Shown: positions 26,081-37,349 of the stretch, piece after piece
Layout of the letters: each line of letters starts with the position of its first letter
Numbering within the stretch: position 1 is the stretch's first letter
NCBI GenBank assembly: GCA_963920575.1
Contig: OY986967.1
Span: forward strand, 325,001 to 389,000
DNA from: Narthecium ossifragum
Taxonomy: Eukaryota; Streptophyta; Magnoliopsida; Dioscoreales; Nartheciaceae
Reading direction: 5' to 3'
DNA length: 64,000 bases
Notes under the pieces: model-generated
Told to the model about the DNA's origin: nothing
Database searches by the model: none
What the model saw: the letters and a program-made list of their open reading frames with translations, nothing else
Made by a program: the position numbers and the translations under genes

Positions 26081-26256
26081 GTGCATAAGGCATATCAACG
26101 TATATAGAACATGTCCAGATAGAATTCCCAAGCTATCTGATTAATATTAAGCAGAGAATAAGGCATCAGTTCAGCAATTAGCTAGTGTTTTCCATCAAAG
26201 CTAGCAGCCGCCTAGCTAATTGAGCTTGTCGATATACAATTAGTACATGATCATAT

Positions 26257-27103
26257 CTATACTGCCGTGTGCATCTCTTCATCAATCTCAACATTCACTC
26301 CAACACTGCGCTTCCCCTGCTGCCTGTTCCCATCAACAACAACATCAAGATGGTACAGCAGGCAAACAACACCAATTGAGCAAACAAGCACCAAAACCGG
26401 CCCAAAGATCCAAAGGAGCAGCGGAAGCCCTGTATAGAAGGTCCTATTGCCCACGGTGTTGAGAACAAAACCCCTCTCCAAGAGATCACAGAGGTACTCC
26501 GGCGTCAGAGAAGCACTATAGTCAAGATCTTCTCCGATCATGGGGTGACTGTTGACGAGGATGTTAATCTGATTGATGAATCCAATGGAGAGAGAGTAGC
26601 AGATGAAGGCGAACAGGAAGATGACGAGCAGGGTCACGTATTTCAGCGCCATCATGGACTCGCCATGTCCGCCGTACAGTGCTGCATCGCTCAGCGGCTG
26701 CTTGATGCTGTAAGTGCTGCTGAGGACGGCGGCCAGGGAGCAGCAGAGGAGGACGGAGGTGGTGGCCATCAGGGTGCCACCCATGATGGCGTTACGGAAT
26801 GTTTGCACCGCCAAAATGTTCTTCTTCTCATTGTCCTGCAACAATTAATCAAAGACTTGAGAAATCCTATATAGTAGGAAGGCAATCAAAACCCATATAT
26901 GCTAATTAGAAAGTATAGTACATATGTATACATACTTTGATGATGCGAAGGACCCAGATACGCCGGCCGGCGGAGTTGATGCCGATGAAGGTGGTGCGTG
27001 GCTGGGAGCTGACTCTGTGCCATAGCCAGCCGTGGTAGATGATGGAAATTAGGAGGCCCAAAGGCACCAGAATCAAGTCTAGATAGCCCTTCTGCCACTC
27101 CAT
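26257..27103 (-). CDS. DUF599 family membrane protein (248 aa), two exons
   Basis: Exon 1 is 27103-26936 and exon 2 is 26835-26257, with a GT-AG intron of 100 bp. The protein starts MEWQKGYLDLILVPLGLLIS and carries the DUF599 hallmarks: YHGWLWHRVSSQPRTTFIGI, then NEKKNILAVQTFRNAIMGGT, KYVTLLVIFLFAFICYS and a late GLPLLLWIFGPVLVLV helix. Four hydrophobic helices are visible (about residues 8-24, 73-97, 119-141 and 199-220). The biochemical role of DUF599 is not established. A TATAAATAG-like box lies about 95 bp upstream. It is a close paralogue, in opposite orientation, of the gene at 30027-30862. It appears intact. Confidence 0.9.
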
Positions 27104-27193
27104 CTATGATCTCTTCCTGATCTCTCTTTATATCTCTAGTTTTTCAAATATGAAATTGGTGTTGCAAGGTGGTTGATCGCGGAGCAGGTAGCT

Positions 27194-27203
27194 CTATTTA
27201 TAG
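27194..27203 (-). promoter_or_regulatory. TATA box of the minus-strand DUF599 gene
   Basis: Read on the minus strand the sequence is CTATAAATAG, 91-100 bp upstream of the start codon, a normal spacing for a plant core promoter with a short leader. Confidence 0.55.
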
Positions 27204-27587
27204 GTGGAAGCCATTAGCCATGCAAGCAACCCTAGGCTTTGCCATGATGCCACTCACGCCTATCAATGGCTTCCATAGCTGTTACCCTCTTGTCGGTCTC
27301 GCGAACCGCAGCCCCCACCACCTGATGGCTAGTCAAGAAATGATAAATTTTAGTCGTCCCATAGTTGAGATTTAATAGATATATAGTTTGAGATTCAAAA
27401 TCTGCCGATTGAGATTAAGTTACATGAAATTTTTAATTGAGAAACTAATAGGTATTTGCAATTGTCTGCGCTCTGTTTCCTGCAGGTCCGGCAGTTAATG
27501 TCAACCGTGGATTCTAAAATTAACGGTTGAGATTTGATGTTCCAAAAAAAGGTTATATGAATTTTTTTTTAAATTTATAATTCAGTT

Positions 27588-28400
27588 TAATATATATGTG
27601 CTCATTAAAAAAAAAGGTTGCATGTGGAACCTACCCCCCAATATGTAACACATGATGCACATACGTACACCATAAATTTGAAGAAAATGATTTACGTGAA
27701 ACATGCTGCTAGTGCTGGCCGGTACTTAGGTTCCACCGTTCCAGGAAGTGCCATCTGACTTGCATTCTCATGCACGCACTTTCCCTAGCTAGCTCCCTCT
27801 TTGTGCGCCCCCCACTCGATCTATCTCTCTTCGTGCGTTTATGTATGCGTTTGGTCGTCGAGTTACATAATATATAGTTGCACTTAATTGGTTTCTGATG
27901 TGGTGATGAAAATGACTCATGACATGCGGATCTCACCCATATATGTATTCACACACATATATGGTCCAGTTACAACTTACAAGTGGTACGTCCTCAAGCT
28001 TGAAAGCTCGATGGTTCACAAAAGATTGATATAATAGTAATTAATCAACGTTTGTCCTCTTTTAGAAAAAGGGGAGGTTAAAACCTCAAACTACTATATA
28101 TATATCATCATTATATGACAGGATGGTTATAAAATAGAGTATTGATTTATACACATGCTGAGGTGACATGTGTATATCGGTAGTCAAAGTACCGACTTTT
28201 TTACCTATTCTATCGGTAATGGGCTACCGATACATTCAATCGGTAGCCAAGTACCGATAGAATAGATAAAAGAGTCGGTACTTGGCTACCGATATGTGAC
28301 ATGTGCATTACATATGCCACATGTTCTTGTGTACGAATCTTTATTCTATAAAATAACCATTGGGTTGTCCTACGTGGATCCTATATGGTAAACTTAGTCC
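27588..28400 (+). repeat. Segment X1 (inverted partner at 61110-64000)
   Basis: The reverse complement of this segment recurs at the right end of the window. Landmarks are GGTTGCATGTGGAACCTACC (about 27614; partner about 63950), GATTTACGTGAAACATGCTG, CATATATGGTCCAGTTACAA (about 27955) and CTATTTTATAACCATCCTGT on the reverse strand. X1 is the empty-site form: it lacks the Pack-MULE that interrupts the partner. It lies just upstream of the minus-strand DUF599 gene. Confidence 0.88.
28175..28294. mobile_element. Foldback MITE with TATCGGTAG arms
   Basis: The left 44 bases start TATCGGTAGTCAAAGTACCG and the right end reverse-complements to TATCGGTAGCCAAGTACCGA, giving a 120-bp near-palindrome. 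An expanded copy lies in the X2 segment at 61226-61430. Confidence 0.75.
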
Positions 28401-28499
28401 TACATGGAACCAACGTGGATGTAGAAGTTAGTGAGAAAAATGGTTAATGGGGAGGAGAGGAAGGTCAGTGGGTGGTTACCCTGCCAAGTGGCAGGCAAT

Positions 28500-28506
28500 C
28501 CCACTA

Positions 28507-28568
<62 letters not shown>
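28500..28568. repeat. GT/AT microsatellite
   Basis: A short GTGTGTGT run passes into about 28 uninterrupted AT dinucleotides. The open frame across it has no meaning as a protein. Confidence 0.95.
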
Positions 28569-28571
<3 letters not shown>

Positions 28572-28587
28572 TGCACCAATCCACGAT

Positions 28588-29065
28588 TTTTTTTTTGACA
28601 AGTTGAGCCCTAGGGCTGGGGAAATAACAAATTACAAAATTCTCACAACTGGGTGAGCCTTCCTACATGAGCAACCGATACATCAAAATTGGTCTGCACG
28701 TCTTGCCCCTGCTCTCGCAAGCCGGTCCGCATCTTGATTCTCCTCGCGGGGAATATGTTTGATAACTATCTGCTCTAGCTCCGCCATTGACCAACACACT
28801 TGCTGAAGACGTCCTCATAGATTGACCGGCCATCCCCTCCGACCATTAAGGCACTCAATAAGGTCTTTCGCATCCGACTCCATTATCACCTGTTTGGCGC
28901 CCCAGAGTTTTGCTTTCTCCACCGCAATTGCCATCGCAGTGAGCTCGGCGTCCATAGGATTGTTGGCAGTTCCTCCTTCCTCTACACTCCAATCCGGTCT
29001 ACCTTCTTCTTCCTGACAGACAGCCCCAAACCCGGCTACACCCGAGATCGCACAAAACGCTGGAT
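28588..29065 (-). mobile_element. LINE fragment with RNase H domain and 11-bp target duplication
   Basis: CAATCCACGAT flanks the insert at 28577-28587 and 29066-29076. The insert starts with a T-run (poly(A) on the minus strand). The minus strand encodes SGVAGFGAVCQEEEGRPDW, NPMDAELTAMAIAVEKAKLW and VIMESDAKDLIECLNGRRGW. After a single in-frame TGA it continues IKHIPREENQDADRLARAGA, the last RNase H block. Only one internal stop suggests a fairly young copy. Confidence 0.9.
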
Positions 29066-29076
29066 CAATCCACGAT

Positions 29077-29880
29077 GATGATCCGAGAAAGAGGGAGATG
29101 CACCACAGGCCCACAGATTTGTTTCCGGCCGGTTCAAATTCAACAGCACCTCGTCAGTGCATACACGCAATTCAGTAGATGGAAACATTGAGGTCCCACT
29201 CGTGATGTTGTTATCACTATCGTACACGTCCTGTAATAACGCACAAGAGCAGTCAAGCACTTTCCCTATATATATATAATAGATAAGTATATTGCTGACT
29301 CCCATAGTTCCATTATCTTCTTGTAGTGCCGTCCACATGAGATTAGGTCGACCAAAGATCCACGAACTAAAGTTGAGGAAGAAAAGCATTTTATTTCAAA
29401 AGAGAAGGGAATGCTGCTATGAATATTCTTTCATATTCTTAATGGTAACACGTACAAGCTTTCACATGCGAGCAATGGTTCCATCTAAAAGTGATTTCCA
29501 GAAGATCACTTTTTTACTTAATTTCTTTGGATGACCGTCTTGTTTGCATCTTTTCAATTCCAGGTACTCTGCACAAAATAAAAAGAAGAAAAAACTAGTA
29601 AGTCAGATGCCAGGCCATTTCCTCGCTTCAAATGGTGTGCATCGATCGTGCTGCATTTATCAGAAGTAGAATAATTTTACGAGAAGTAGGATAATTTTAA
29701 TGATCGAGTTTGATCAAATTTAACTAAGGGGCCGGACAACTACGAAAGCCATTGTTGATACGCGTGAGTGGGACAATGCCACCCGCATGGCTTCCACCTA
29801 ATTGATTAGTTAGTCCTGTTTTACCTATATAGCTTAATCTATTCTAGAGGTAATCACTAATTTCAGGTGAGACATGATCC
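29077..29880. other. Spacer upstream of the second DUF599 gene
   Basis: A minus-strand open frame at 29036-29389 has no family I recognise and overlaps the LINE border, so it is not called. The rest is AT-rich without gene signals. Confidence 0.4.
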
Positions 29881-29884
29881 AGCT

Positions 29885-29894
29885 CTATATAAAT
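29885..29894 (+). promoter_or_regulatory. TATA box of the plus-strand DUF599 gene
   Basis: CTATATAAATGG lies about 135 bp before the start codon at 30027. The leader between is purine-rich at its end (GAGAGAGATAG). Confidence 0.55.
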
Positions 29895-30026
29895 GGACCG
29901 GAGCTGCCGCTCACCCTGCAAGAGCGAGCTCGTCTGTTCTTATTAACTCGAGACAGATACCCCGGCCCGGCCATATAGAGTAGAGTCGTAGAGAGAGATA
30001 GACTAGAGATAGAGAGGAAAAGATCG

Positions 30027-30862
30027 ATGGAGTGGCAGAAGTGCTATCTGGACTTGATTCTGGTGCCTTTAGGCCTCCTGAGTTCCATCATCTACCATGG
30101 CTGGCTATGGCACAGAGTCAGCTCCCAGCCTCGCACCACCGTCATCGGCATCAACTCCGCCGGCCGGCGTCTCTGGGTCCTCAGCATCCTTAAAGTATGT
30201 ATACACACATATATTATATATGCTACTTTCTAATTAGCATATATGGGTTTTGAGTGCCCTCCTACTATATATATAGGATTTCTCAAGTCTTTGATTAATT
30301 GTTGCAGGACAATGAGAAGAAGAACATATTGGCGGTGCAGACATTCCGTAACGCCATCATGGGTGGCACCCTGATGGCCACCACCTCCATCCTTCTCTGC
30401 TGCTCCCTGGCCGCCGTCCTCAGCAGCACTTACAGCATCAAGCGGCCGCTGAGCGACGCAGCACTGTACGGTGGACATGGCGAGTTCATGATGGCGCTGA
30501 AATACGTGACCCTGCTCGTCATCTTCGTCTTCGCCTTCTTCTGCTACTCTCTCTCCATTGGGTTCGTCAACCAAGTGAACATCCTCATCAACAGTAACCC
30601 CATGATCGGAGAAGATCATAACTTTACTACTTCTCTGACGCCGGAGTACCTCTATGATCTCTTGGAGAGGGGCTTTGCTCTAAATACCCTGGGAAATAGG
30701 ATCTTCTATTCTGGACTTCCACTTCTCCTTTGGATCTTTGGGCCGGTTTTGGTGTTTGTTTGCTCCATTGGTATTGTTTACCTGCTGTACAATCTGGATC
30801 TTGTTGATGGGAGCAAAGGAAAACGTAGCGTTGGAGTGAATGTTGAGATTGGTGAAGTATAG
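30027..30862 (+). CDS. DUF599 family membrane protein (240 aa), two exons
   Basis: Exons 30027-30194 and 30308-30862 are joined across a 113-bp GT-AG intron at exactly the same codon as in the 26257-27103 gene. The protein (MEWQKCYLDLILVPLGLLSS...) keeps all DUF599 blocks: YHGWLWHRVSSQPRTTVIGI, NEKKNILAVQTFRNAIMGGT, KYVTLLVIFVFAFFCYSLSI, GLPLLLWIFGPVLVFV. Most differences from its neighbour lie in the loop after helix 3 and the C-terminal tail, which here is shorter (DGSKGKRSVGVNVEIGEV). Function is unknown; plant members are predicted integral membrane proteins. The two genes lie head to head, about 2.9 kb apart, with divergent transcription. Confidence 0.9.
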
Positions 30863-32000
30863 ATCATGCATGCATGTATAATCTCTCCGTAAGCTAGATA
30901 CATCAGCTGGTGGCCAGCTGCTTTGATGGAAAAACTAATTAAAAAAACCAGTCGCCGTTGATGCTTTCTTTTATGCTTGACTTTAATCAAATAAAGAATT
31001 CTCAGTATGTCCTATGTATCACTACAAAATAATATGTCTTATATATTATTTGCAATGACATAAGCATATAGATATGTGTTGTATAAGTTTTTAAGGTTGC
31101 AGCTTATGTCATTGATAAAACATTAAGGGCTCGTTTGATTCATTCGTATAAGGGAACAAGGTGGGTCTAGCACGAGTAACCACCCATCCCCACTACCTCT
31201 TACCACCCACCCCCACTACCTCCTCTCTCCTCCTCTTTTTATGACTCAACTGTCACGTGTCGGCCCCTCTCCTTCTCTCTCTATGACTTAACTGTCATAT
31301 GTGAGAAAATATGAGTCAGATTACATGTGACTCAAAAAAGATGATTTTATATAATAAATGTATAGTATGATATTATATGTTGACATTGTAATACGGTGTT
31401 TGGTGCAACAATAGATAGTACGATGGATAATTTAATACGGTGGATAGCGTATCTTTATACCACATCTGAGACGGTATAATTTTATACATAATCCATCGTA
31501 TTATTTATTTTGAATAAATACCATTATTGCCTTTATTTTCTCATGCTTAGCCACACATCCTTAATAACAGACATTTTAAGATATTCAAAATGTATTATAG
31601 GGATTTTTGCATTCCGGTATCATGTACTTTCCCAGAAATGCACTTTGGTACTACCAGATTTGGAATTTACAATTTGATATCACCAAGTTATAATAGCAGG
31701 GCAAAGTGATCCAAGCACCCCAACGATGTTATATGGGCTGACGGTAAACTGATCACGTGACACGCACGTGACTACTGTCATCCCATTTGACGGCCACCGC
31801 GATGCTCTGCCTGGCCGACCGGATCTCAGGGGGAAGATCTCGCTACGGGATGGCATCACCGCCGCCATCGCCTCTCGATGACTGCGCCTACCTATCCGCC
31901 GCCTCCCTATGCTCGGCACTCCACCCGTCCTCTCTCACCCCCCACCTCACCTCCTCCATCCCTTTGCTCTCCTCATCTATTAAATCCCCAACCCGCCATT
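30863..32000. other. Gene-free region downstream of DUF599
   Basis: AT-rich. A MITE-like block near 31393-31510 contains ATACGGTGTTTGG and TATACCACATCTGAGACGG words, related to the MITE at 53056-53383. The GC-rich patch at 31780-31980 carries no recognised protein family. Confidence 0.4.
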
Positions 32001-33440
32001 TGATGAGTGCATGAAAGTTCACTCTGAATAGTCTTATAATCATCTCAATTACTGAATTATTATCCTTAATCAACCTCTTTAGTACTATTTTTATATTTAT
32101 ATGTTGTTTCACATAGTTGGTTGAAAAATGCAGGAAATTTGAGTTAAAAGAAGCTGAAAAGATTACATGGTTCAATTTGGAAGATTAAACTATACTTGTT
32201 CATGAATAACCAGATGATTTTCCATACATGATTGGAAAGCTCTGGAAGTGTAGTTTCTGAAGAATTTTACAGTTCGTGATTCCGAGTTTTCTATATGAAG
32301 TTACAGTATTTTTGGTACCAATGCGCAATGCTGAGAAGAAGCTGAAATTTTAGGAGATGTTGGATCGATCCAAGATATGTTCAGATCGATCCAGATGCAA
32401 TGTGGATTGATCCAACCCATTCTGGATCGATCCGCAAGCTGTTTCCAGAGACCAGTTTTCTATTTGGATAGTGGATCTATCCGAGCTCAATCTGGATCGA
32501 TCCAATCCTCCAGAAACCTCAAGATCTACAGTTTGGATCCATCCAAACACTTCAGACGAAAATAATTGGATGGATGGATCAAATCCGATCATCAACAACT
32601 TAGAGGCTATAAATAGGGGACTGAGGGTTGTTCAAAGGGGACTTTTTGGCAGAGATTGGAGAGTAGTTGGAGGAAGAAAAGAGGAGATTATTCATCTCCA
32701 TGGACGAGTAATCTTCGGGCATGGCGGATGGATGACTGAGAAAGGACTAGGGTTTCTTTCTCTTTCATTGGTTCATGTTTTAATTTTCAATGTTTAAACT
32801 CTTTGTATGTATTGGATCTTTACATATTGTTATGAGGTTGAACATTATTATAAATCCAGCATGCTTCTTTTATGATATTGTGATCCCATAGCGATCTCTT
32901 CATTCTCCTACCTAGTCTCGTGAAATCTTTGTTATGCATTGCCCGTAGTGACAACTGGTATTGTGTATTCTTAGGGATCTGGTAAAACAAGGTTAGGGCT
33001 TTGTCTCATGAAATTTTTGCTATGTGTTGCCTGTAGTGACAGCCGGTATCATGTATTCTTAGATTCTAGTAGGACGGAGTTAGGGCTACAACGAGAAGAA
33101 CCAATCATCGATAGAGACATTTATATTCTACTAGATTCATAATTCTATATCTTTCAGTCGAGGTGATTGGGATGTGAATCCCTCGACTGAGTTTTATATG
33201 AACTATTGGTAAGAGAACCCAAGTCCGAGTGAAGGATTTCTTAAGCATAGTCTCATCCAAATCCTGATTTCCTTTATTAACTTCACATTAACATTACATA
33301 TTCAATCTAATTTTCGTAACTTTTACGTTCTTGATTGTTTTCGATACATTGTTATGTGTTTTTGGATTCTTTCTGCTTGTCTCTCTGTGGGTTCGACCTC
33401 TCTGATGCTGTACTGCACCACAACCACTGTGCGAGACACA
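32001..33440 (+). mobile_element. Candidate solo LTR of a retrotransposon
   Basis: The segment starts TGATGAGTGCATG and ends GCGAGACACA. It has a TATA box (CTATAAATAGGG) at about 32608 and a late GTGGGTTCGACC stretch like the 3' ends of plant Ty3/gypsy LTRs. CATT occurs on both sides of the putative borders, but a clean 5-bp duplication was not established. It contains a cluster of GGATCGATCCA words (32363-32580) and two diverged ~90-bp repeats with TAGTGACA (about 32930-33060). No protein coding seen. Confidence 0.4.
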
Positions 33441-33449
33441 TTTGAGGGA

Positions 33450-34170
33450 CATCACCACTCCGAATCCATCATCTCCATCGTAACTGAGGCGTCGAACGGC
33501 GACATCCCCTCCCTCGCGTCTGACCCTTCTGCGACTGCCTGATGTTTGATATGACAAAGACTACCATCTCCACTGTCTCCATCGGGAATGAAGTCCTCTC
33601 CGCCACGGACCCTTCCCTCGCTGCCCAGCCCCTCCCCACGATGCAAAACCTCCACGCTGCCCTCGCCGCCCTCTCCTCCACCGGCATCAAGATCTCCACC
33701 GTCAACACCATGGCCGTGTTTGCCCAATCAGATCCCCCCTCCACCAGCGCTTTCCACTCCGACCTCCTCCCGTGGTTCGCCTACCTGAGCGATCCGAGGC
33801 CAGAGACGTTGGCCTTCTGCTTGTTCCAACAAAACCAGGGGAGGTTCTACTCCAGCTCCAAGATCATCTACATGAACATGTTCGACGCGCAGGTGGACGC
33901 AGTGCAATTGGCACTAAAGCGGCGGGGTTCCCGACAAAAGAGATAGTTGTGGTAGAGACAAGGTGGTTGTACTGCGGGGACCCAAATGAGAATGGTACCA
34001 CTGTAGAGAATATTTGGGCTTTCAATGGTGGGTTAATATCCCACCTCCGATGCATGGCCGGCACGCCGCTGATGCCCGAGAAGTCTATCGATACCTATAT
34101 CTTTGCCCTTTACGATGAGGACCTCAAGCCCTGCCCGACCTTGGAAGAAGCCGGTGAGTTGGTAGAGCTC
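33450..34170 (+). pseudogene. Broken GH17 endo-1,3-beta-glucanase
   Basis: Three reading frames must be combined. 33450-33540 gives SIISIVTEASNGDIPSLASD. 33542-33905 gives VSIGNEVLSATDPSLAAQPL, then MAVFAQSDPPSTSAFHSDLL, YLSDPRPETLAFCLFQQNQG and MNMFDAQVDAVQLAL. 33905-34150 gives FPTKEIVVVETRWLYCGDPN and TPLMPEKSIDTYIFALYDED. These are GH17 motifs in order. The GNEV acid/base glutamate is present and the nucleophile glutamate of the VVxET motif is kept, but the following GWP has become RWL. A segment of about 20 residues after LLP is missing. Frameshifts and deletion make it non-functional. Confidence 0.85.
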
Positions 34171-34236
34171 GGTCGGCGAGTTGGGGGAGCTCGGTCGGCG
34201 AGTTGGGGGAGCTTGGCCGGCGAGTTGGTGGAGTCG
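34152..34236 (+). repeat. Minisatellite GGCGAGTTGGxGGAGCTxGGTC
   Basis: About four tandem units of 20-22 bp lie directly after the end of GH17 homology, where the coding frame becomes meaningless. Confidence 0.85.
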
Positions 34237-34559
34237 GGGAGAATACCACCTTCCATGTTGCAAAATCGCTCACGTGCACGCACATGAGAGGTTTCCCATC
34301 AACTTATACTAATGAAGTCGGTGGTCGGAATTAAATTTCATTTAGTTTATAACTTGATAATCTCAGCTCTATAATATAATGCATCGGGCCTTATAAGGTT
34401 GATTGCATGCATGGTATATCTCTTAGCATAGATGGTGGCAGGGAGGTCAAGCCTTTGATGATATATAGAAGTAAAACTACACGGGGTTTCAAAATGTGAT
34501 GACTAGATAGAGAAGGTCCCTAGCAAGGATTTTGATGTTTAATTAGGGCCAATTCAGGT

Positions 34560-34640
34560 CCCAAGACTAGTGCGATCTGCATGTCATGATCGATCGAGAC
34601 CAACTGATACATCAATTAAGTGCAACTATTATGTCACTGT
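34560..34640 (-). repeat. Partial copy of segment X (X4)
   Basis: GCATGTCATGATC, then AATTAAGTGCAACTAT and TATGTCACTG, resemble 63675-63745 in the same order and orientation. Confidence 0.5.
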
Positions 34641-34795
34641 TGCTCAAAAATTGTACCCGAGATGGATACCTGGTCGCCAGACACGTGAGGTGTGCCAACC
34701 TTCGCGCAGGGATTATCAAAAGGGTGTATGGGTTCAGCCGTGCCTCAATTAAGAGGACTTTGTGTAACACTTAAGTCTATGGAAGTGCAGAATGC

Positions 34796-35976
34796 TGTTG
34801 AGTTTTCTTTTTTTGGATAATAGTGGCAGAGAACTGGGCAATAGCTAGCTATCACGAAGATTATTCTACTCCTAGCTTGGAAGGTTGGCTACTCCTCAGG
34901 ATAGAACTATAGACTACTCTTAAAGATAGCTGCGCTACTCCTAGAGTAAACTGATCTACTCCTAAGAAGCGTTTAAGCTACTCCTAAGTAGAAGACAAGC
35001 GAGTAATAAAGCAAAGAAAAGATTACTTATTTACTTCCATTGAACAACAACAGATGGTTATAGCCTTACAGCCATGATGAAAGTTCCTATGAATGTAGGA
35101 AGGGAAAGATTACAGTAGCTAAAAAACTAGTAGAATAGTAGTAGAGGTCTAAATGTCGGGGGGGGGGGGGGGGGGGGGGGGTTCTATTATCTACATCGTC
35201 TTCAACCTTTTATACCTCGGGCCACTGCCTACACGTGGCATGTTGCTAGCCCTTGTCCACGACCAACTATCCACGATCATTCGTGGTTCATCATGGGTCG
35301 GATCTCACTGCCGTCTTGACATGTAGCCCGCAGATAACTGTTTCCCTGTTTTCTCATTCCGTCTCCCACACCTTATTTTTGGAGATTTTATAGATCATGG
35401 GATAATGGTAAAGGTTACCTTGGATCAGGCTTCATATATCCACTCGACATTGAATTTGCTTCATCACATTGGTCTCGGAACTCAACCTAAGAATTACTTA
35501 CTTCATGTGACATCTCGAGTCTCGACCCGGGTTACTTGGTACTCAGCCTCGGGTCTTTAAATATTGCTTCAATCTCGGGATCTCCATCTCGACTCCAACA
35601 TCTCCTCGAAGCAGCTCGGGTTCGACCTTGGTGTCGTCACTCAACTACCATGGAATGGTGATGTGACTATATGCCTTTTTTAACACTCCCTTGACTCGCA
35701 TCGTCATAATAGTGAAGGCGGCGTGATGATGAGCTTTGGACTCGGGTATCGAGTAGCATTTAATATGTGTCTCCTTTCATTGGTCGACACATCTGCTTGC
35801 GAGCAGTCTCGTATGCGACGCTTCCACTAGGGTCGACATCAATTCATCCACATGTCATACCCGTACGGTGTCGTAGGTACGCTGATTGTGGTTTGCTGGA
35901 TGAGTGTCATGTACCATGTGTCCGTCTCGACGATGGATATCCATTAGTTGATATTTGAGTATTTTCCTCGGTAACA
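34796..35976. mobile_element. Candidate LTR-like block with CTACTCCTAAG repeats
   Basis: The block starts TGTTGAGTTTTC and ends CTCGGTAACA, and contains a degenerate tandem array of CTACTCCTAAG (34866-34995). It abuts the first base of duplicated block B. No target duplication is visible. Confidence 0.3.
35158..35181. repeat. Poly(G) run, 24 bases
   Basis: An uninterrupted G homopolymer follows AAATGTC. Its exact length is uncertain with any sequencing method. Confidence 0.9.
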
Positions 35977-36649
35977 ATGGGTCAAAAGAAAACCTTATTG
36001 TTTAATTAGGAGGGTTGTAGAAGTATTTTGGAAAGTATGAACATTTTTTCCTCCAATTTGTCTATATTTATAATTATATGAAAATATAGATGAGTTGCAA
36101 TTTTTCCTTCTTTTTTCTTTGTCCAATATTTATTGCTTCTCATCCTTTCGCGTTCAAAACAAGTTATAATCCATCAATTAATAGAGATCCACCATTGATT
36201 TAGGCTGATATTAAAAACGACCCACATGCTGGGCTTGGACAAGAATCAGAGAGTATCAATAGACGTGTAATGTTAGTTTTTATATTTAGACAGACGTGTA
36301 ACTGGTATTAAAAGCTTTGGACTTCTGATGATGAAGATTACTTATTGAAGCAATCTTGATTGAACAAACAATATATATCTCGATATTGGATCTAACACCT
36401 AAATTGGAGATGCATTAATATAAGGGACGCATTATTTAAGAAGGGGTTTAAATATTTTGATACCATGTAGTTTTAAAAAATGACACTCTACTACCCTGAC
36501 CCCAGACGGCGTTAGTCCCCGTTCACTGAAAACCGCTCACATACATAGTGTTTACACGTGGTGCCATGTGATGAGGAGAGAGAGAGAGAGACAACTAGAG
36601 AGAGAGAGAGAGAGAGGTGGTGCTCGCCGGCCGTTCATCCGTCCACCCA

Positions 36650-37340
36650 TCCCGGCGACGGTGGCGTCAGCGGCGGAGCAGGAGCACCGGAAGAGGGTGT
36701 TGAGGAAGCTGAACTCGTTCATCTCTGGTGGGATGGTGGCGCTGGACAACGCGGTGGAGGAGGAGGTGACGGACACGGAGTGGTTCTTCTTGGTTTCCAT
36801 GACCCAGTCGTTCGTGAATGGCGTCGGGGTGCCCGGGCAAGCCTTCTTCACGGATTCATCGGCGTGGTTCATCGGCTTTGATAGGCTAGCGGCGGCAGGC
36901 GAGGCAAGCTCAGGTGTTCAGGATTCAGACGATGGTGTGTGTCCCTGTGGGGAACGGCGTGCTCGAGTTTGGATCCACGGGTCTCATCTTCTAGAACTTC
37001 GAGATCATGAGCAAGATCAAGTTTTTATTCAACTTTAACAGACCTAACGGTGGCGGTGATGGCTCCTAGATCGCCCAGGCTCAGTCGTCGGCGGCTTCAG
37101 GGTCCCATGTTGGCGCCGCAACTGATCAGGGGGAGAATGACCCCGCCGTGCTATGCAGGTGGGTGCGACGGTGATGGAGAAGATCTGGATCCGCCAACAC
37201 CGATCCCAGCTTTGGATCATTCCACTCCCCAGTGATTCCCCTCGCCCGCTCCTTCACTACCAGCGTCACCAGCATTTTCTCCGGTCCTAGCTCTGGATCC
37301 GCCAACACCGGTCCCAGAAACCTTGGGCATCTACGCTGGC
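36650..37340 (+). pseudogene. Captured fragment of a MYC2-type bHLH transcription factor
   Basis: The frame open from 36568 contains EHRKRVLRKLNSFISGG, then EEEVTDTEWFFLVSMTQSFV and NGVGVPGQAFF, the core of the bHLH-MYC N-terminal (JAZ-interacting) domain. A frameshift near 36900 moves the match to another frame: IQTMVCVPVGNGVLEFGSTG, then MSKIKFLFNFNRP and DQGENDPAVL. A TAG replaces a codon just before NFEIMSK, and another stop follows GGGDGS. The DNA-binding bHLH domain is absent. The fragment begins near the 5' region of the source gene, as is common for Pack-MULE captures. It cannot make a working factor. Confidence 0.85.
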
Positions 37341-37349
37341 GCAGAAAGC

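Noticed and set aside
28447..28656. Open frame across the AT microsatellite
   Set aside because: It encodes an alternating Ile/Tyr run from (AT)n and has no other content.
29036..29389. 117-codon minus-strand frame
   Set aside because: No recognisable domain, overlaps the border of the LINE insertion, and has low-complexity stretches.
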